From JAYPUG01 sp038117265 (GTDB lineage Bacteria; Pseudomonadota; Alphaproteobacteria; UBA6615), in contig JAYOFO010000005.1 in the NCBI GenBank assembly GCA_038117265.1, forward strand, positions 1 to 64,000: a stretch of DNA of 64,000 nucleotides. The letters are read 5' to 3'. A program made the position numbers and the translations under genes. The notes below the pieces were generated by a model that was given only the letters and a program-made list of their open reading frames with translations, was not told where the DNA came from and searched no databases. This document shows, in pieces, positions 26,635 through 33,914 of this stretch. Within the stretch, counting starts at the first letter, position 1. Each line of letters starts with the position of its first letter.

Positions 26635-27435
26635 TCAGGCGGCGACACGGCGCAGGAAATCGAGGCAGATGTCGGCGAACGCGTCGGGCGCTTCCATGAG
26701 GGAGACGTGGCCGGTGTCTTCCATCACGACGAGTTCGGAACCGGAGATTCGCGCGTGGATCTCCCGCGACAGGTGCGGAGACGCGATCAGGTCGAGCCTC
26801 GAGCAGGTGACGAGGGTGGGCACGGAAATCAGTGGCAGGCGGTCGTACGTGTCGCCGGCGAGGCACACCTCGAGCTGGCCGATCCAGCCCGCGTTGACGG
26901 GGGAGCTCTCGAGCAGGAAGCGGCGGTGTGCCTCCATCTCCTCGACATGGGCGTCGTAGTAGGCGCTGGCGTGCAGCGCCAGCATGCTGATCTCGGCCAG
27001 CGCGACCCGCTGGTCGCTTTCGGCGAGGTGGCGGCGGGTCTCCTGGAACTTGCGCAGGCGTGCGCCGTTGCGCGTCCAGCTGTGGTGGATTCCCAGGCTG
27101 ATTACGCGCTGCGGGTGGTTGAGCGCCAGCTCCTATGCGATGTGGCCGCCCATGGAGAAACCCATGACATGCGCCCGGTCGATCCCGACGCTGTCGAGGA
27201 CATGCACCGCGTCGTCGGCCATGTCGGCTATGGTGTATCCGGGTGCGGGCACGCTGGACGCCCCGACGCCGCGATTGTCGAAGACGATCGTGCGGAATTC
27301 CCGCGCAAAGCGAGACGTTTGGCCGGCCCAGAAGGTCAGGTCGTGGCCGGTCCCGCTGATCAGGGTCAGCGGGGGGCCGTTGCCCCGTGTCTCGTAGTTG
27401 ATGGCAACCCCGTCGCGTGCGGGCGTCATGGGCAT
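26635..27435 (-). pseudogene. Alpha/beta-hydrolase gene with in-frame TAG (nonsense-interrupted)
   Basis: An alpha/beta hydrolase of the 3-oxoadipate enol-lactonase type, about 267 codons, interrupted by TAG at 27135-27133. The reading frame is the same on both sides (no frameshift). The upstream part ends GFSMGGHIA with the nucleophile Ser, and the downstream part continues ELALNHPQRV and holds the Asp (SRLDLIASP) and His (DTGHVSLMEAP) of the triad. Relatives have Gln at the stop position, so one C-to-T change (CAG to TAG) explains it. Alternatives are base-calling error or suppression. TAG is a normal stop in many neighbouring genes, so recoding is unlikely. Confidence 0.8.
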
Positions 27436-27559
27436 GTGCGGTTCCCCCTACTGCCCGGCCGAGAATGGAGGTTGATGCCGCCCGTATCAAGGCCGCAAAC
27501 GGAAACCGCCCCGGCGCGTCGCACCGGAGCGGTCCCGAAGTCCTTGAACGAAATCTTGA

Positions 27560-27587
27560 ACCGCCCGACCCGCGCGGGCCGGGCGGT
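27560..27587 (-). terminator. Inverted repeat after the 79-aa membrane protein gene
   Basis: ACCGCCCG...CGGGCGGT, with an inner CCCG/CGGG arm, forms a GC-rich hairpin 11 bp beyond the stop of the 27599-27838 gene on the minus strand, followed by TTCAAGATTTCG. The T content is modest, so it is a probable rather than certain terminator separating that gene from the broken hydrolase gene. The 27436-27598 gap holds no gene. Confidence 0.5.
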
Positions 27588-27598
27588 CGAATGCGTGC

Positions 27599-27838
27599 TT
27601 AGCCGGGCGTCCTCTTGGCAAAGAGCCAGAGAATGATCGCTACGGCGATCAGTCCGACGACACCATTGTCGCCGAGGGTCTGGATCAGTGCGATCAGTTC
27701 GCCGACCACACCGCCGAAGAACGGCAGGTTGCCGGTGGTAAGGATGTCCAGAACGATCGCCAGGGCGATGAGCAGAAGTCCCAGCTCGGTGACCTGGCCA
27801 ATAAACTTTTTGACCTTTTCAACCATTGACTCGGGCAT
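27599..27838 (-). CDS. Small membrane protein of unknown function (79 aa)
   Basis: 79 aa with two hydrophobic segments (LGLLLIALAIVLDIL near residues 19-33 and VVGLIAVAIILWLF near 60-73), joined by a Gly/Pro loop NLPFFGGVVGE, and a short basic C-terminus. It starts behind a clear AGGGGGAA ribosome site and ends before a GC-rich hairpin, so it looks like a real, independently expressed gene. I do not recognise the family. It faces an AT-rich 520-bp intergenic island that should contain its promoter. Confidence 0.7.
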   Translation of the reverse strand: MPESMVEKVKKFIGQVTELGLLLIALAIVLDILTTGNLPFFGGVVGELIALIQTLGDNGVVGLIAVAIILWLFAKRTPG

Positions 27839-27839
27839 G

Positions 27840-28359
27840 TATTCCCCCTATGGGCTATTTCAGACTTATAAGCCTTCAGACCACACGATTTTGTGGGTCG
27901 AGGGAAAGTATCACACAATATGTCCGATTTCTGTCAAGAAAGAGAAGCGAGGTTTTTTCCGTCGCACTATTGCAAAAACACACAAAAACGCACAAGAAAG
28001 ACGTTATTATATTACATTAATATTAATAATTAGAGAAATTTCGCGAAATTTTGCGGAAAAAAGAGATTATTTAATATTTTTCATATTAAATATCGAAATT
28101 TGTCTGTATATTTACTTCTTCATAATGGGTGATGTCGGCTGCGATGCGGCCTTGTGCCGATGAGCGAACACCCATGCAGTGACTGATGCGAAGCCGACGC
28201 GATCGGGCTCATTCGCCAGGTCGGCAGGTGTTCGTCGGTCGCGAGATCACGTGCGACGCACCGCGAACGGTTGCCAATTCACCTGCTGGAACGCTAAACC
28301 GTGGGCAGGTTCCCATTATCGAATGCGCCGGAAAAGGCGCACGAGGAAAGGCGGGGGGA
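27840..28359. other. AT-rich intergenic island with two palindromes
   Basis: This 520-bp gap between divergent genes has no convincing coding region. From about 27950 to 28125 it is strikingly AT-rich compared with the GC-rich surroundings. It contains a perfect 16-bp palindrome AAATTTCGCGAAATTT at 28036-28051 and an 8-bp inverted repeat ATTTAATA/TATTAAAT at 28069-28076 and 28084-28091. It may be a bent or nucleoid-protein-bound divergent promoter region, or a remnant of transferred DNA. No sigma-54 site was seen. Confidence 0.6.
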
Positions 28360-28860
28360 ATGCCGCAGGCACCGTTCGAGACGCGCGATTTTCGCAATGC
28401 GCTGGGCAATTTCGCGACCGGCGTGACCGTCATCACGGCACGCGGGGAGGACGGCCAGCTCGTCGGCGTGACGGCCAACTCGTTCAACTCGGTCTCGCTC
28501 GATCCCCCTTTGATCCTGTGGAGCCTCGACCGGAACTCCGCGAGCCTGAAGGCGATCGAGGACGCATCCCATTTCTGCGTGCACATTCTGGCCGACACGC
28601 AGTCCGAGGAGTGCATGGCGTTCGCCAAGACGGGCGCCGACAAGTTCTCCGCGATCGACTACGACGAAGGCCTGGGCGGCGCGCCGCTTCTGTCGGGATG
28701 CCTCGCGCGGTTCGAGTGCCGGAACGTGGTGCACCATGACGGTGGCGATCATGTGATCATCGTCGGCGAGGTCGAACGCTACGAGACGAACGAGGGCGAA
28801 CCCCTGATCTTCTTCCGTGGCAGGCTCGGCGACCTGGCGCCGATCGCGCGCGACGCCTGA
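28360..28860 (+). CDS. Flavin reductase-like FMN-binding protein
   Basis: 166-aa split-barrel flavin reductase family protein. Family blocks: FRNALGNFATGVTVITA at the N-terminus, VGVTANSFNSVSLDPPLILW, and HHDGGDHVIIVGEVE near the C-terminus with the conserved His. Such proteins supply reduced FMN/FAD to two-component monooxygenases. No partner monooxygenase lies beside it; the gene is followed 120 bp later by mmsA. The ATG at 28360 sits behind AAAGGCGGGGGG. Confidence 0.9.
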   Translation: MPQAPFETRDFRNALGNFATGVTVITARGEDGQLVGVTANSFNSVSLDPPLILWSLDRNSASLKAIEDASHFCVHILADTQSEECMAFAKTGADKFSAIDYDEGLGGAPLLSGCLARFECRNVVHHDGGDHVIIVGEVERYETNEGEPLIFFRGRLGDLAPIARDA

Positions 28861-28980
28861 TCTTGCCGGCGAGCGCCGCTTGCGCGCGCCCGCGACGTTT
28901 CATATACCCGACAGACGACAGCTACTTGAAGGTGGGCGGCGCGCTTGTGCTGTGCGCCGTCGCCCGTGGAGGAACCAGAG

Positions 28981-30480
28981 ATGAAGACCCTGAGACACTG
29001 GATCAATGGCGCCTCTGCGGCGGGAAGCTCGGGCCGGACGGGACCCGTCTTCAACCCCGCGACGGGGGAACAGACGGCGGAAGTCAGCCTTGCGAGTGCC
29101 GCCGATGTCGATGCCGCGGTTGCGGCCGCGCGCGCGGCGCTGCCCGGCTGGTCGGCGATTCCGCCGTTGCGCCGGGCGCGGATCATGTTCCGCTTCAACG
29201 AGCTGATCCTGGCGCATGAGGACGAGCTCGCCGAGATGATTACCAGCGAACACGGCAAGACGATCGAGGACGCGAAGGGCGACATCCTGCGCGGCCGCGA
29301 GGTGGTCGAGTTCGCCTGCGGCATTCCGCACCTTCTGCGCGGCGAGTTCACCGAGGACGTCGGCACCGGCGTCGACGCCTACTCGATCCGCCAGCATGTC
29401 GGCGTGTGCACCGGCATCACGCCGTTCAACTTTCCCGCGATGATCCCGCTGTGGATGTTCCCGCTGTCGATCGCGTGCGGCAACACCTTCATCCTCAAGC
29501 CGTCCGAACGCGATCCCTCGTGTCCGATGCGGCTCGTCGAGCTGGCCAAGGAAGCCGGCGTTCCCGACGGCGTGGTCAACCTGATCAACGGCGACAAGGA
29601 GGCCGTTGACGCGCTCCTCACCCATGAGGGGATCGACGCGGTCTCGTTCGTCGGCTCGACTCCGGTGGCGCGGTACATCTATTCGACCGCAGCCGTGCAC
29701 GGGAAGCGGGTACAGGCGCTGGGCGGCGCCAAGAACCACATGGTGGTCATGCCCGATGCCGACATGGACCAGGCGACCGACGCCCTGATCAGTGCCGGCT
29801 ACGGCTCGGCGGGCCAGCGTTGCATGGCCGTTTCGGTGGCGGTCGCGGTCGGCGACGAGGCGGCCGACGCGCTGGTCAGCAAGCTGACCCCCAAGATCCA
29901 GGAGCTGCGCATCGGCCCGGGCAATGCCTCGGATATCGAGATGGGCCCCGTCGTGACGCGCCAGGCGAAGGAGCGGATCGAGGGTCTGATCGAGCAGGGC
30001 GTCAAGGAAGGCGCGACCCTGGCCGTCGACGGCCGCGGCCTGAAGCTGCAGGGCTATGAGAACGGCTATTTCGTCGGCGGCACGTTGTTCGACAACGTCA
30101 CCGAGGAGATGTCGATCTACAAGGAAGAGATCTTCGGCCCGGTGCTGGCGCTGGTGCGTGCCCAGGACTACGAGAGCGCCCTCGATCTGGTGAACCGGAA
30201 CCAGTATGGCAACGGCACCGCGATCTTCACCAAGGATGGCGATGCCGCGCGCGACTTCACCGAGCGCGTACAGATCGGCATGGTCGGCGTGAACGTGCCG
30301 ATTCCGGTGCCGGTCGCCTATCACAGCTTCGGAGGCTGGAAGCGCTCGCTTTTCGGCGACACGCACATGCACGGCATGGAAGGCGTACGCTTCTACACCC
30401 GCCTCAAGGCGGTGACGTCGCGCTGGCCGAAGTCGGGCGTGCGCGAGGGCCACAGCCTGACCATGCCGACAATGCAGTGA
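28981..30480 (+). CDS. mmsA: Methylmalonate-semialdehyde dehydrogenase (CoA-acylating)
   Basis: Converts methylmalonate or malonate semialdehyde plus CoA and NAD to propionyl- or acetyl-CoA in valine, inositol or beta-alanine breakdown. 499 aa, the standard length. Catalytic Cys in GSAGQRCMAVSV (C281), N-terminal pattern TGITPFNFPAMIPLWMFP and C-terminal PVAYHSFGGWKRSLFGD are hallmarks of the MMSDH group. ATG at 28981 behind GGAGGAACCAGAG. Its stop overlaps the start of an ABC ATPase gene (GTGA), an unusual partner. Confidence 0.94.
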   Translation: MKTLRHWINGASAAGSSGRTGPVFNPATGEQTAEVSLASAADVDAAVAAARAALPGWSAIPPLRRARIMFRFNELILAHEDELAEMITSEHGKTIEDAKGDILRGREVVEFACGIPHLLRGEFTEDVGTGVDAYSIRQHVGVCTGITPFNFPAMIPLWMFPLSIACGNTFILKPSERDPSCPMRLVELAKEAGVPDGVVNLINGDKEAVDALLTHEGIDAVSFVGSTPVARYIYSTAAVHGKRVQALGGAKNHMVVMPDADMDQATDALISAGYGSAGQRCMAVSVAVAVGDEAADALVSKLTPKIQELRIGPGNASDIEMGPVVTRQAKERIEGLIEQGVKEGATLAVDGRGLKLQGYENGYFVGGTLFDNVTEEMSIYKEEIFGPVLALVRAQDYESALDLVNRNQYGNGTAIFTKDGDAARDFTERVQIGMVGVNVPIPVPVAYHSFGGWKRSLFGDTHMHGMEGVRFYTRLKAVTSRWPKSGVREGHSLTMPTMQ

Positions 30481-31262
30481 CCGAAGACGGGGTCAGTCCG
30501 AAGATTCGCCTGTCGGGGGTGACGTGCGCGTTCGCCGAGATGCGCGCCCTCGACGGGGTTGATCTCGAACTCTTTCCCCGGCAGTCCCTCGTCCTGATCG
30601 GCGGATCGGGCAGCGGAAAATCGCTCTTGCTGAAATGCATCCTCGGCCTCGTCGAGCCCGATGACGGTTCGATCGAGGTGGACGGTGAGGAAACGGTCAG
30701 CATGCCCGGCGGGGAACGCATGGAATGGATGAAGCGCTTCGGCGTTCTGTTCCAGCGCCAGGGCCTGTTCGACAGCCTGACGATCTGGGAGAACGTGGCC
30801 TTTCGCCTGCTCCACGAGCACGACCTGTCGCGGGCCGAGGCGCGCGACCGGGCGATCGAGAAGCTAGGTCAGGTCGGACTGGTCCCCGAGACGGCCGATC
30901 TCTATCCGGCCGAACTGTCGGGGGGAATGCAGAAGCGCGCAGGGCTTGCCCGCGCGATCGCGACCGATCCGGAAATCCTGTTTCTCGACGAGCCCACCGC
31001 GGGTCTCGACCCGATCATGAGCAACATCATCAGCGACCTGATCAACGACCGCGTGGCGGATCTGGGTGCGAGCGTGATTTCCATCGTCAGCGACCTTTCC
31101 GTCGTGCGGCGGATCGCGGAACGCGTGGTCATGCTGCACGAGGGACGCGTCATGTGGTCCGGGATGGTCGGTGCACTCGACACCACCGACAACCCCTATG
31201 TCCGGCAGTTCGTCAGCCAGTCGATCGACGGCCCGATCCGCATGCCCGCGCTCGCCAGCTGA
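30477..31262 (+). CDS. ABC transporter ATPase, MlaF/Ttg2A-like, lacking the H-loop histidine
   Basis: 261-aa nucleotide-binding subunit close to MlaF-type lipid-transport ATPases. Walker A is GGSGSGKS (residues 42-49), the signature LSGGMQKR (147-154) and Walker B ILFLDEPTAGLDP (167-179) are intact. The switch segment reads ISIVSDLS (201-208), where the usual His before Asp is Ser205. The start is GTG overlapping the mmsA stop. No MlaE permease, MlaD/MCE or other membrane subunit lies nearby, so this is an orphan subunit. Either it serves a distant permease or has regulatory ATPase function; turnover may be impaired. Confidence 0.85.
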   Translation: MTEDGVSPKIRLSGVTCAFAEMRALDGVDLELFPRQSLVLIGGSGSGKSLLLKCILGLVEPDDGSIEVDGEETVSMPGGERMEWMKRFGVLFQRQGLFDSLTIWENVAFRLLHEHDLSRAEARDRAIEKLGQVGLVPETADLYPAELSGGMQKRAGLARAIATDPEILFLDEPTAGLDPIMSNIISDLINDRVADLGASVISIVSDLSVVRRIAERVVMLHEGRVMWSGMVGALDTTDNPYVRQFVSQSIDGPIRMPALAS

Positions 31263-31276
31263 CCGGCAGCGCGGGT

Positions 31277-32185
31277 TCAGGCCGCATCTTCGCGGTCCAG
31301 GATTTCCCAGATCTCCCGGCGCAGCGGAATCGCACCGCGCCCGCCCGGGCGCGACGATTTCAACCCGGCCGCGACGCACGCGAAGCGGGCGGCGGTTCCG
31401 GCGTCCTTGCCTTCCCCGATCGCCAGGGTGAAGGTGCCGTGCAGAAGGTCGCGTGCCCCCAGGGGGTCGATCAGGGGCGCATCGAGCGGGACGACTGTCC
31501 GGTGGGCGCTGTCGTCATCGATCCAGCGGATGCTGTCGGTTCCCGAGGTGACAGCCACCATCGCCTCGGTGCGTTCGGCGGCGCGCTCGAGGCCGGCCTT
31601 CGCGTCGCTCTCGCCCGTGAACTTGCCCAGTGAGGCGGGCGAAAACAGAATATGGCTCGCCACAAGCGCGAAGGCCTCTGGCAGGGGTTCGGGGCCGGCG
31701 TCGCCGTCGAGAATTGCGGGGATACGATGTTCGTGTGCGCTTAGCAGCACCCGATTGGCGGCTTCCGGCCAGCGCGGGTCGACGAACACCGCATTGCAGT
31801 CCTCGATCCGCTCGATCGGGAGCCAGTCGGCGTCGCTCTCGAGGTTGCGCCCGAGGAAGCCCGCCTCGGTGCGCCGGCCATGCTCGTCTGTCAGGACGGC
31901 CGATACGGGCGACTGGGCGGCCGCGATGAGCCGGGTCTGATCGGTCTGGACGCCGTGTAGGCACAGCCCCTCGACGATCCGGCGACCCGTCTCGTCGTCA
32001 CCGAGGCCCCCCCAGAAGGATGCGGACCCGGCGAGCCGACAGACGCTGACGCTCGCATTTGCGGCCGCACCGCTGCCGATGGCGTAGTAATCATGCGCAT
32101 GGATCTCGGCCTCGCCGGTTTCGAGCCTCGCGACCTCGCAGACGTGGTCCATATAGGCCACTCCGACGCAGATGATCTCTGCCAC
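31277..32185 (-). CDS. PfkB-family sugar kinase at the end of the sulfite operon
   Basis: 302-aa ribokinase-fold protein. The N-terminal GSGAAANASVSVCRLAG (substrate glycine motif) and GLGDDETG are typical. The anion-hole/base motif, normally D-T-x-G-A-G-D, reads D240-P-L-G-A-R-D246: the base Asp is kept, but a glycine is Arg. The following LLHGTFTLA segment resembles the sulfofructose-kinase (YihV) branch. GTG start with a weak ribosome site, 12 bp after soeC, so it is the ninth gene of the sulfur operon. Substrate unknown; a sulfo-sugar link is speculative. Confidence 0.82.
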   Translation of the reverse strand: MAEIICVGVAYMDHVCEVARLETGEAEIHAHDYYAIGSGAAANASVSVCRLAGSASFWGGLGDDETGRRIVEGLCLHGVQTDQTRLIAAAQSPVSAVLTDEHGRRTEAGFLGRNLESDADWLPIERIEDCNAVFVDPRWPEAANRVLLSAHEHRIPAILDGDAGPEPLPEAFALVASHILFSPASLGKFTGESDAKAGLERAAERTEAMVAVTSGTDSIRWIDDDSAHRTVVPLDAPLIDPLGARDLLHGTFTLAIGEGKDAGTAARFACVAAGLKSSRPGGRGAIPLRREIWEILDREDAA

Positions 32186-32197
32186 GATTGCGTCCCG

Positions 32198-33145
32198 CTA
32201 CACCGTGCGTGCGCCGTAGTACAGCATGGCTGCATGCTGCGCTTCGGCGAAGAAAAGCCAGCGTTCGATGAGCACGCCGACCACGATCCCCGCCAGCGCC
32301 ACGAGCAGGGCGGCAGCCGCGGCGTAGCCCGCGATGAGGCTGCCGGCGGCGAGCGCGAGGACAGGTGCGACCCCACCGAGCACCGCGGCGATCAGGCGAA
32401 GCCGTGCCGCATGCTTGCGCGCCACCACGTATCCCATCTCGCGCATCACGAAATTCGCGCTCGAGTTGGGCGACTCCAGCAGGCGCACAGTCCCGATCGA
32501 GCCCAGGCCGGTCGCCGATTCCGCGGTGGCGACCGGCTTGGCACGGTCGATCCGGCGCCAGTAGACGAGTTTGAGAATCCACGCGAGGGCGACGGAGATC
32601 GCGGCGACCCATGCCGCGAGGCCGGGATCGGTCCCGAAGAGGGCGGCGATCGCGAGGACGAGGACCCCGCCGCTGGACACGGCGAAGGCGAGATAAACGG
32701 GAACCACGAACGGGTCGGTCCAGCGAGGAATGGCGCGCAGGCTCGCATAGATCATTCCCGTGCAGGCGACCGTCACCACAGCCAGCACGGCGGCAACGAT
32801 CCCCGCCCAGATCCAGACCCCGCTGTTGTCGGCAAGGATTATCCATCCGGCGGCGAACAACAGGGCGGGCAGGTAGGCGACGACCGCAGCGACCCCTTCG
32901 CGCGAGAGCCATGACGAGCGCCACTGGGTCAGGCCGCGCCAGGCACGCTCGGGATGGCCCAGATGGAAGGTCGATGAGAGCAGGCCGGCCGTGACCAGGC
33001 CAAGCGCGGCGAGAAAGAGCGCGATCCCCGATTCCCGGTCGGCCGGCAGGGCGCCGCCTGCCGCGAGGCCGGCAAGCCAGATCAGCGCGCCGTATCCGGC
33101 ACCGGATGCCGTCGTGAAGAAGATGACGGAGTAGGCGGGATGCAT
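32198..33145 (-). CDS. soeC: Sulfite dehydrogenase membrane anchor SoeC (DmsC family)
   Basis: 315-aa integral membrane protein with about eight hydrophobic helices, DmsC/NrfD-type. It anchors the cytoplasmic SoeAB complex and passes electrons to quinone. The conserved segment SSTFHLGHPERAWRGLTQWRSSW after the second helix is typical of DmsC-like subunits. ATG behind GAGGAACC, 19 bp after soeB. It completes the A-B-C order of Soe complexes; subunit size fits. Confidence 0.85.
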   Translation of the reverse strand: MHPAYSVIFFTTASGAGYGALIWLAGLAAGGALPADRESGIALFLAALGLVTAGLLSSTFHLGHPERAWRGLTQWRSSWLSREGVAAVVAYLPALLFAAGWIILADNSGVWIWAGIVAAVLAVVTVACTGMIYASLRAIPRWTDPFVVPVYLAFAVSSGGVLVLAIAALFGTDPGLAAWVAAISVALAWILKLVYWRRIDRAKPVATAESATGLGSIGTVRLLESPNSSANFVMREMGYVVARKHAARLRLIAAVLGGVAPVLALAAGSLIAGYAAAAALLVALAGIVVGVLIERWLFFAEAQHAAMLYYGARTV

Positions 33146-33164
33146 CGACGGGTTCCTCTTCGGC

Positions 33165-33914
33165 TCAGCGCGAAAGCATGCGATCGACCCAGTCGAGGAA
33201 CGCGCTGCCCGTGGTGACTGGAGCCTCCTGCGGTTTGCCCGGAGTGTCGGCGGCGCGCGGGGTGACCTTCCGGGCCGCGCGCGGCGGCAGGTACTTGTTG
33301 ACGGGCTGCATGCCCATCTCGGGCATCAGGTCGTAGCCGCCGCGGGCATCGACCATGCGGCTCACCTCGGATTCCGGATCGCCGAGATCGCCGAAGTGGC
33401 GCGCCGAGGCCGGACAGGTCGACACGCAGGCGGGCACGCGCTCTTCCTCGGAGAGGTTCGTATTCTCGATCCGGTCGATGCACAGGGTGCACTTCTTCAT
33501 CACGCCGTCGGCGTAATCGTACTCGCGGGCGCCGTAGGGGCACGCCCAGGAACACAGCTTGCAGCCGATGCACGTGTCGGCATTGACCAGCACGATGCCG
33601 TCGCGCTCGCGCTTGTAGGACGCGCCCGTCGGGCACACCGTCACGCAGGCCGGCTGCTCGCAGTGGAGGCAGCTTCGCGGAAAGTGCACCGTTCGGCCTT
33701 CGGCGCCGCTTCCCGCCTCGAAGGTGTGGACGCGGTTGAACCAGACACCGAGCGGTTCCGAACCGTAAGGGTCTTCGTCGGTGAGGGGGGCGGAGTGACC
33801 GCCGGTGTTCCATTCCTTGCAGTTCACGGCACAGGCATGGCACCCGACGCAGATGTCGAGGTCGATGACCAGGCCGAGCTTCTTGCTGCCCGGCGATACG
33901 GAGAGGCTGGTCAT
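33165..33914 (-). CDS. soeB: Sulfite dehydrogenase iron-sulfur subunit SoeB
   Basis: 249-aa ferredoxin-type electron-transfer subunit with four [4Fe-4S] cysteine groups: CVGCHACAVNC (C22-C32), CLHCEQPACVTVCP, CIGCKLCSWACP and CTLC...CVSTCP. It has no signal peptide, consistent with a cytoplasmic complex. The ATG overlaps the soeA stop (ATGA), so A and B are made in fixed ratio. Conducts electrons from the molybdenum subunit to the SoeC anchor. Assigned to Soe and not Dms or Psr from the sulfur context and the lack of a Tat signal on subunit A. Confidence 0.88.
   Translation of the reverse strand: MTSLSVSPGSKKLGLVIDLDICVGCHACAVNCKEWNTGGHSAPLTDEDPYGSEPLGVWFNRVHTFEAGSGAEGRTVHFPRSCLHCEQPACVTVCPTGASYKRERDGIVLVNADTCIGCKLCSWACPYGAREYDYADGVMKKCTLCIDRIENTNLSEEERVPACVSTCPASARHFGDLGDPESEVSRMVDARGGYDLMPEMGMQPVNKYLPPRAARKVTPRAADTPGKPQEAPVTTGSAFLDWVDRMLSR

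Noticed and set aside
27615..28163. Plus-strand open frame across the AT-rich island
   Set aside because: Overlaps the 79-aa gene and continues into AT-rich sequence with biased Ile/Lys/Phe composition; no start signal or family.
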